Shown here one piece after another: positions 58,333-64,000 of a stretch of DNA of 64,000 nucleotides (within the stretch, counting starts at the first letter, position 1; each line of letters begins with the position of its first letter). Made by a program: the position numbers and the translations under genes. Source of the stretch: CAIKZY01 sp044374195. Its GTDB lineage: Bacteria; Actinomycetota; Actinomycetes; S36-B12. Below the pieces are notes generated by a model, which saw nothing but the letters and a program-made list of their open reading frames with translations, had not been told where the DNA came from and did no database searches. The stretch spans positions 177,979 to 241,978 of the forward strand of contig JBILOY010000001.1 in the NCBI GenBank assembly GCA_044374195.1, read 5' to 3'.

Positions 58333-60054
58333 GTGCCCATGATTCGCCTTGCGCTCTCCCAGGTGAACACCGTGGTGGGCGATTTGACCGGCAACTCGGC
58401 GCTGGTACGCGGCCAGGCGCGCCTCGCCCAGGAGCGTGGCGCCGACCTCGTGGTCTTCCCCGAGATGACCCTCACTGGCTACCCCGTCGAGGATCTCGCC
58501 CTGCGTCCCTCCTTCCAGGACGCCTCCGTGGCATGCCTGCATCAGTTAGCCCGAGATCTGCTCTCCGACGGACTCGGTGACCTGATCTGCGTCGTGGGCT
58601 ATCTCGATCATCTTGATGCCACTGACCTCGGCATCGCCGGTCGTCCCCGCCGCTCCCCTGTCAACGCCGCCGCGGTTCTGCACCGCGGCGAAATCGTGGG
58701 CCGTTACATCAAGCATCACCTGCCCAATTACGGCGTCTTCGACGAGAGCCGCTACTTCGTACCAGGTGAGGCGCCGCTGGTGTTGCGATACGCCGGCACG
58801 ACCATCTGCCTGGCGATCTGCGAAGACCTGTGGCAGCAGGGGGGTCCAATCTCGTGGGCGCGCACTGACAACGCTGGCCTGCTGCTCGTGTTGAATGCGT
58901 CGCCGTACGAACGCGACAAGGACGACGTCCGATTCGAGCTCTGCCGCGATCGGGCGCGCGAATCAGGTGCCGTCATCGCGTACGCGAATCTGGTCGGCGG
59001 ACAAGATGAGCTCGTTTTCGACGGCGACTCGATGGTCGTACTAGCCGACGGAACCCTGGTCGCCCGTGCCGGGCAGTTCACTGAAGAGCTTCTCATCGCT
59101 GACGTCGAAATTGCCGAGTCCGAGGCACCTGAGGCGTTCTTGTCACTCGAAGCAGAACCTCGCACGAACAGCGACAAGGCCGAGGTGTCGATCTCTCCGC
59201 GCCTTTCCGAGCATGCGGAGATCTACGGTGCCCTCGTCGTGGGCCTTCGCGACTACGTGGAGAAGAACGGCTTCCGCAGCGTGCTTCTCGGCATGTCCGG
59301 TGGCATCGATTCCGCGCTTGTCACCGCGATTGCCTGTGATGCACTTGGCCCCGCTCGAGTCTTCGGCGCCGCAATGCCAAGTGAGTACTCGTCCGGTCAT
59401 TCTGTCGACGATGCTTACGACCTCGCTGCTCGCACCGGTGCGAGCATTCGCACCATCCAGATCGCGCCCATGGTCAACGCTTACCTGGCCTCCATGGAAC
59501 TCAGCGGCCTGGCCGAGGAGAACTTGCAGGCTCGGGTGCGTGGCACGACCTTGATGGCACTGTCCAATGCCGAGGGTCACCTGGTTCTGGCCACCGGGAA
59601 CAAGAGCGAGCTTTCCGTCGGCTACTCGACTATCTACGGTGACGCCGTCGGTGGGTTCGCGCCGATCAAGGATGTCCCCAAGATGCTGGTGTGGGAATTG
59701 TCCCGTTGGCGCAATGCCGAAGCTGAGCGACGCGGAGAGATCGCCCCCATTCCGCCGAACAGCATCGACAAGCCACCGAGTGCCGAGCTTCGCCCAGGTC
59801 AGCTCGATACCGATTCGCTCCCCGACTACGAGGTTCTCGATGCGCTACTCGCCAGGTACGTCGACGGCGACCACAGTGCTGCAGCCCTGGTGGAGGCCGG
59901 CTTCGCTCCTGAACTCGTCGAACGAATCCTGCGCCTGACCGACCTGGCTGAGTACAAGCGGCGCCAGTACCCGCCGGGCGCCAAGATCAGCTTGCGAGCC
60001 TTTGGGCGCGACCGGCGCCTGCCGATCACTAACCGCTGGCGCGAACGCTCTTAG
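58333..60054 (+). CDS. nadE: glutamine-dependent NAD+ synthetase
   Basis: Last step of NAD synthesis with ammonia taken from glutamine. 573 residues: a nitrilase-type glutaminase (Glu in FPEMTLTGYP, Lys in RYIKHHLPNYGVF, Cys in LAICEDLW) and a C-terminal synthetase with the PP-loop LGMSGGIDSALV and LATGNKSELSVGYSTIYGD. It completes the pathway begun by nadA 30 kb away. The family is shorter than the Rv2438c-type enzyme and close to those of proteobacteria and many actinobacteria. Its stop interlocks with that of the MFS gene. Confidence 0.95.
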   Translation: MPMIRLALSQVNTVVGDLTGNSALVRGQARLAQERGADLVVFPEMTLTGYPVEDLALRPSFQDASVACLHQLARDLLSDGLGDLICVVGYLDHLDATDLGIAGRPRRSPVNAAAVLHRGEIVGRYIKHHLPNYGVFDESRYFVPGEAPLVLRYAGTTICLAICEDLWQQGGPISWARTDNAGLLLVLNASPYERDKDDVRFELCRDRARESGAVIAYANLVGGQDELVFDGDSMVVLADGTLVARAGQFTEELLIADVEIAESEAPEAFLSLEAEPRTNSDKAEVSISPRLSEHAEIYGALVVGLRDYVEKNGFRSVLLGMSGGIDSALVTAIACDALGPARVFGAAMPSEYSSGHSVDDAYDLAARTGASIRTIQIAPMVNAYLASMELSGLAEENLQARVRGTTLMALSNAEGHLVLATGNKSELSVGYSTIYGDAVGGFAPIKDVPKMLVWELSRWRNAEAERRGEIAPIPPNSIDKPPSAELRPGQLDTDSLPDYEVLDALLARYVDGDHSAAALVEAGFAPELVERILRLTDLAEYKRRQYPPGAKISLRAFGRDRRLPITNRWRERS

Positions 60055-61742
60055 ACAGGCTTGTCGCCGCGGGTTTCCTCGGCGAGCTGCTCGGGGTACT
60101 CGGCTTCCTCTTCACGCACGAGATCATCCGTGGATCCCGAACCAGGTTCCTTCGGCGGCAGGTCACCGCGCTGGGGCGCATGAATCACCGGCAGCAAGAA
60201 CGCGACGAGCAATGCCGCGATCACGACGATCGTCAACGAGATGATCATCGTGACGTGCGAGGCACTCAAGAAAGCTTCGAAGGCACTCGACTGAAGCGCC
60301 GAGGCGGTCTCAGCTGGCATGCCCTGCTCCACCGCGGAGTTCAGCACTCCGACAGTCGCAACGACGGACTCCGAGGCTGTCTCCTGCGCCTGAGACGGCA
60401 AGGGCGATCCGGAAAGTATCGGTGCGAGCCGACTTGCGTAGGAGTTCGCGAGCACCGTGCCGATGATCGCGATCCCCAGTGCTCCGCCCACCTGTCGCAC
60501 AGTGTTCTGAACAGCCGAGCCGGCGCCGGCGCGTTCGAGGGGAAGCACGTTCTGCATCACGGTCGAGGCTGGCGCGATGACGTTGCCCATGCCCAGGCCG
60601 AAGAGGAAGAAGATGCCGAGCAGGACCCACAGAGGCGTATCCATGCGCAAGGTGAGCATGCCGACCAGTGACAAGGCGACAAGGCACAGCCCGGTAGTCA
60701 TCACGGCTCGGTAGCCAAAACGCTGAACGGTGTACGCGCTACGAGGGGCAGCGATGAGCTGTCCGACGGCGAAAGGCACGAAGCACAGCCCAGCCGTGAG
60801 CACCGAGTAACCGCGCAGGATCTGCAGATAGAACGGCAAGGTGAAGGTGATGCCGGAGAGGGCAAAGAAGCCCATGGTGGCGGCGGCGAGGCTGACGGCG
60901 TATCCGCGATTTCGGAAGAGCGAGACGTCGAAGCTGGCGTGATCGCTGTGGGCCTCAAGCCATAGGAACAAGGAGATGATCGCAACGCCGAGAAGCACCG
61001 GAAGGACCACCTCGAGTGAGAGCCAGTCGCGAGTGGCCGACGCGTTGATGATGCCGTAGATGAGTGCAACCAGGCCAGTCACCGAGAGCAGCAGACCAAG
61101 GAAGTCGAGTTTCCGTGCATTCGGATTCTTTGTCTCGGGCACCACCTTGATGATCGCGATGACGCCGATCAGCACGATCGGCACATTGATCAAGAACACT
61201 GAGCCCCAGTCGTTGCCGGTGAGCCAGTTGGACCACTGCGGATGCTGGAGCAGAATTCCGCCGAGAACAGGGCCGAGTGCGACAGCTGCGCCGACCGCGC
61301 CGGCCCAGGCACCGATCGCCTTGCCACGCTCATGCGGCGGGAAGACCACGGTGATGATGGCCAAGGTGGTCGGAAGCACCGCGGCGCCGCCGATTCCCAT
61401 GACGGCCCGGAAGCCGATGAGCATCTCGACGTTGACTGAGAAGGCGCAGATGGCCGAGGCGAGACCGAAGATGATCAGGCCGATAATCAGCACCTTCTTG
61501 CGACCGATGCGATCGCCGAGAACGCCCCAGGTGAACAGCAACGAGGCGAAGACCAGGATGTAAGAGTCGATGGCCCAGACGAGGGCTCCCTGGCTGGCCG
61601 CAAGATCGCGCTGGATGGTGGGCAGGGCGATATTGAGCACGGTGTTGTCGAGCACGACCACCAGCAGGCTCACGACCAAGACAGCGAGAATCGCCCAGCG
61701 CTTGGGGTGGCCTTCGCCCGAGGTCATCCACGAGTTATCCAC
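60051..61742 (-). CDS. MFS drug:H+ antiporter, DHA2 (EmrB/QacA) family
   Basis: A 563-residue exporter with fourteen membrane segments. WAIDSYILVFA, motif A GVLGDRIGRKKVL, motif B near FRAVMGIGGAAVLP, and motif C GPVLGGIL identify the 14-helix DHA2 group. The C-terminal tail (60 residues) is acidic and Pro-rich. GGAG stands 5 nt before the GTG at 61742; the ATG at 61727 is an alternative. Substrate unknown; no regulator of the TetR or MarR type is adjacent. Confidence 0.9.
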   Translation of the reverse strand: MDNSWMTSGEGHPKRWAILAVLVVSLLVVVLDNTVLNIALPTIQRDLAASQGALVWAIDSYILVFASLLFTWGVLGDRIGRKKVLIIGLIIFGLASAICAFSVNVEMLIGFRAVMGIGGAAVLPTTLAIITVVFPPHERGKAIGAWAGAVGAAVALGPVLGGILLQHPQWSNWLTGNDWGSVFLINVPIVLIGVIAIIKVVPETKNPNARKLDFLGLLLSVTGLVALIYGIINASATRDWLSLEVVLPVLLGVAIISLFLWLEAHSDHASFDVSLFRNRGYAVSLAAATMGFFALSGITFTLPFYLQILRGYSVLTAGLCFVPFAVGQLIAAPRSAYTVQRFGYRAVMTTGLCLVALSLVGMLTLRMDTPLWVLLGIFFLFGLGMGNVIAPASTVMQNVLPLERAGAGSAVQNTVRQVGGALGIAIIGTVLANSYASRLAPILSGSPLPSQAQETASESVVATVGVLNSAVEQGMPAETASALQSSAFEAFLSASHVTMIISLTIVVIAALLVAFLLPVIHAPQRGDLPPKEPGSGSTDDLVREEEAEYPEQLAEETRGDKPV

Positions 61743-61866
61743 TCGAACTCCATTCTTGGGGCGCCCACCGCGACTCGACGGTATCGGATGGGCAGATGGC
61801 CTACCGGCATGCCATGATTGGCACGTCCGGGGACTCCATCAGGGAGCCTCGAGATGGGAGCGCACG

Positions 61867-62700
61867 ATGACTGAGATTCCTGCCATCTATGGCAACGCGA
61901 ACGGCCGCCGCATCACGATGCGCGATCTAGCCCAGGCAACCGCAGAAGGCCGCAAATGGCCGATGATCACTACCTATGACGCCATGAGTGCTCGTATCTT
62001 CGATGAGGCCGGCATTCCGGCGCTGCTCGTCGGTGATTCGGCGGCGATGGTCGTCTACGGATTCGACTCCACCCTCCCGGTCAGCGTCGATGACCTCCTG
62101 CCGCTGGTTAAGGCAGTCGTGCGCGGCTCCTCGCGCTCGATGGTCATCGCCGACTTGCCCTTCGGTAGTTACCAGGCCTCCGCTTCCCAGGCACTCGAGA
62201 CAGCCGCGGCGTTCATGAAGGACGGCGGCGCTCATGCGGTCAAGCTCGAGGGCGGGCAGGCGATGCTCCCCCAGATCGAGACACTCGCCAATGCTGGCGT
62301 TCCTGTGATCGGGCATCTTGGGCTGACTCCGCAGTCAGTCAACCTGCTCGGCGGCTACCGGGTTCAAGGCCGCGGCGAGAGCGGTGAGCTCTTGATGCGC
62401 GATGCGAAGGCGATGGAAGCCTGTGGCGCTAGCGCCATCGTGCTTGAAGCGGTGCCGGCAGATCTCGCGGCACGAGTCACCGAAAGTCTCTCGATTCCGA
62501 CGATCGGTATTGGCGCAGGTCCGGATACCGATGCACAGGTCATCGTCTGGCAGGACCTCCTCGGCATGTCAGCCGGGCCGCTTCCGCGGTTCGTCAAGCA
62601 GTACGCGGACCTCCGCTCGATCATGAGCGAGGGCGTGCAACAGTGGGCGGCCGACGTGGTCTCAGGCGCGTACCCGGCAGCCGAGCACACTTACGCGTAA
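61867..62700 (+). CDS. panB: 3-methyl-2-oxobutanoate hydroxymethyltransferase
   Basis: First committed step to pantothenate, 277 residues. Metal site VGDSAAMVVYGFDST, GSYQAS, KLEGG, VIGHLGLTPQSV, the catalytic Glu in VLEAVPADLA and IGIGAG. The ATG at 61867 has GGGAG 7 nt upstream. The open frame to 61570 runs over the MFS gene and is spurious. It is convergent with the F420 oxidoreductase gene, 6 bp apart. Confidence 0.95.
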   Translation: MTEIPAIYGNANGRRITMRDLAQATAEGRKWPMITTYDAMSARIFDEAGIPALLVGDSAAMVVYGFDSTLPVSVDDLLPLVKAVVRGSSRSMVIADLPFGSYQASASQALETAAAFMKDGGAHAVKLEGGQAMLPQIETLANAGVPVIGHLGLTPQSVNLLGGYRVQGRGESGELLMRDAKAMEACGASAIVLEAVPADLAARVTESLSIPTIGIGAGPDTDAQVIVWQDLLGMSAGPLPRFVKQYADLRSIMSEGVQQWAADVVSGAYPAAEHTYA

Positions 62701-62706
62701 CCGCAG

Positions 62707-63402
62707 TTACACGTCGGTGACGCGCAGCCCTGCGTGTGCCTTGTATCGACGGTTCATCGAGATCAGGTTGGCGGTCATGGCCTCGACCTGACCGCAGTTG
62801 CGCAGTCGACCTGCGTAGATTCCGCGGATACCCGGGATGCGATTCGCGATGGCCTGCGTGATGTCGGTGGCCTCGCGGTCATCTCCCACGACCAGGACAT
62901 CGGTATCGATCGAGTCGACTGACTCATCGAGCAGCAGGACAGCAGAGATGTGGTGGAAAGCGCCGGTGACCCGAGAGCCAGGCAGCAAGGCCGCGGCCTG
63001 CTGAGCGGCCGAACCCTCTGCTACCTCGAGGCCAAAAGCGCCCTGCTTGTCGAATCCCAGCGGATTGACGCAGTCGATGACGATTCGTCCGTCGAGAGCC
63101 GCGGCCAGCGATCCCAGCAGTGCTGCATGACCATCCCACGGCACCGCGACGATGACCACGTCGCTGCCGAGTGCGCAGTCCTCATTTGTCGCGCCAGATA
63201 CTCCATGCCCGATCTCGTCGGCGATTCCCTGAGCACGTGCTGCATCACGAGAGCCGATCGACACCTGATGACCGGCCATCGCCAGCCGGCGCGCGAGGCC
63301 GCGACCTTGCTCGCCGGTGCCGCCGAGAACACCAATTCGAAGGTGTGCGACGTCGGGAAGTGCGCGGGGATCAACAGCTGCGGGCTTGCTCTCTTCAGTC
63401 AT
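62707..63402 (-). CDS. npdG: NADPH-dependent F420 reductase
   Basis: A 231-residue enzyme that moves hydride between NADPH and coenzyme F420. NADP motif IGVLGGTGEQGRGLARRLA, SIGSRD, VIVAVPWDGH, DCVNPLGFD and HHISAVLL are typical. The start is the ATG at 63402 with CAGGA upstream; the open frame to 63429 has no better site. It implies that the organism makes F420. Confidence 0.88.
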   Translation of the reverse strand: MTEESKPAAVDPRALPDVAHLRIGVLGGTGEQGRGLARRLAMAGHQVSIGSRDAARAQGIADEIGHGVSGATNEDCALGSDVVIVAVPWDGHAALLGSLAAALDGRIVIDCVNPLGFDKQGAFGLEVAEGSAAQQAAALLPGSRVTGAFHHISAVLLLDESVDSIDTDVLVVGDDREATDITQAIANRIPGIRGIYAGRLRNCGQVEAMTANLISMNRRYKAHAGLRVTDV

Positions 63403-63579
63403 GAGTACATCCTGCCAGAACGTGATCAAGGTGCGAATCGGATGGTCGAAGGTGCAGCATTCAGCCGCTCAATCGGGCAGAAGAATCGACGTGAATGTGC
63501 GCGGCCCGACGATTTGCGAGTCGCCTGTTACCACGCATGCGACACGAAAAGACACACCGACATGAATAAGCGCGACTTT

Positions 63580-63598
63580 TCTGACATTCTCTGTCAGA
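63580..63598 (+). other. small hairpin in leader of histone-like gene
   Basis: TCTGACA, loop TTCTC, TGTCAGA: a perfect 7-bp stem, 56 nt before the GTG. It may be an operator dyad or a 5' stabilising hairpin. Confidence 0.4.
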
Positions 63599-63654
63599 GT
63601 TTCATCTGAAGAGTGCTGCAACAGCGCAGTTCTCATCGACACGGGAGGCATAAC

Positions 63655-64000
63655 GTGGCGGTTGCAAAGAAGGCAGCAAAGAAGGCTCCTGCAAAGCGTG
63701 CAGTGGCCAAGAAGGCTGTAAAGAAGGCAGCACCCCGCAAGGCAGCCAAGAAGGCTGTCAAGCGCACGGTGAAGAAGGCAGCACCCCGCAAGGCAGCAGC
63801 AAAGAAGGCTGTCAAGCGCACGGTGAAGAAGGCAGCAGCAAAGCGCACGGTGAAGAAGGCAGCAGCTAAGCGCACCGTCAAGAAGGCCGCCAAGAAGGCA
63901 GTCCGCAAGGCAGCCCCGCGCAAGGCAGCAGCCAAGCGCACCGTCAAGAAGGCCGCCAAGAAGGCAGTCCGCAAGGCAGCCCCGCGCAAGGCAGCAGCCA
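63655..64000 (+). CDS. Lys/Ala-rich histone H1-like protein (3' end outside window)
   Basis: Start GTG with GGAGG 6 nt upstream. The visible 115 codons are almost only Lys, Ala, Arg, Val, Pro and Thr, in units such as KRTVKKAA and APRKAA. This is a disordered, DNA-compacting tail like eukaryotic H1 or the HupB C-terminus, here without any preceding HU domain. It should bind DNA non-specifically and may shape the nucleoid. Two perfect 66-bp units close the window. The first codon set differs in codon choice (GCT, CCT, GTA) from the later copies. Confidence 0.85.
   Translation, partial: MAVAKKAAKKAPAKRAVAKKAVKKAAPRKAAKKAVKRTVKKAAPRKAAAKKAVKRTVKKAAAKRTVKKAAAKRTVKKAAKKAVRKAAPRKAAAKRTVKKAAKKAVRKAAPRKAAA
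63868..63999 (+). repeat. 66-bp perfect tandem repeat inside the histone-like gene
   Basis: Two identical 22-codon units (63868-63933 and 63934-63999), each starting AAGCGCACCGTCAAG. Third positions are identical too, so the duplication is recent or held by conversion. More copies may follow beyond the window. Confidence 0.9.

Overview
The window reads as chromosome of a high-GC actinomycete (Actinomycetota). The evidence is a complete qcrCAB/ctaCDEF cytochrome bc1-aa3 branch, glnE with two glutamine synthetases, a polyA/K histone-like protein, an F420 reductase, a HelD-type helicase, DUF3043 and DUF4191 proteins and RipA-like NlpC/P60 enzymes. From memory, the gene order trpD-ctaE-qcrCAB, ctaF/ctaC-adoK-erpA, cobT-cobS, gcvT/pepA, sucB-TIGR01777-lipB-lipA-DUF4191-RDD-glnA-glnE-glnA2 and panB follows Mycobacterium tuberculosis Rv2192c to Rv2225. 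It is therefore a conserved actinobacterial core with insertions. No rRNA and no intact tRNA is present, so genus cannot be named from this window.

Layout. 1-4.3 kb: the end of an accessory NHLM/NHLP-type peptide (RiPP) export locus of two ABC transporters, followed by a gene-poor 0.38 kb stretch ending in what looks like the 3' end of a tRNA, a possible integration scar. 4.4-9.2 kb: a GT87-like membrane glycosyltransferase, an NlpC/P60 cell-wall hydrolase, two small Cys-rich proteins and a DEDDh exonuclease/GIY-YIG fusion. 9.2-22 kb: trpD, an atypical receiver protein, ctaE-qcrC-qcrA-qcrB, a P450, HelD, a truncated L,D-transpeptidase and ctaF-ctaD-ctaC. 22-30 kb: a cysteine-desulfurase homologue lacking its PLP lysine beside tusA, aat, adenosine kinase, a lipoprotein, a damaged alpha/beta hydrolase, erpA and nadA (Fe-S and NAD). 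30-39 kb: a cobalamin riboswitch followed by eight overlapping genes: a secreted alpha/alpha-toroid protein, an SCO2322-family protein, ECF transporter T, A and S, an MBL-CobU fusion, cobT and cobS. 39-50 kb: an MftD-like flavoenzyme, gcvT/pepA, lpdA, sucB, lipB and lipA. 50-58 kb: glnA, glnE, glnA2 and a class I amidotransferase. 58-64 kb: nadE, an MFS exporter, panB, an F420:NADPH oxidoreductase and the start of a Lys/Ala-rich histone-like gene.

The most interesting unit is the B12 operon. It appears to encode a complete route: capture outside the cell by a transcobalamin-like toroid, ECF import, then kinase, DMB activation and nucleotide-loop assembly, all behind one riboswitch whose expression platform seems to mask the first ribosome binding site. 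A second window-wide pattern is leaderless expression. At twelve genes a TANNNT -10 hexamer ends exactly 6-7 nt before the start codon, and this fixes several start sites. A third is that five convergent gene pairs end with stop codons interlocked in a 4-bp overlap.
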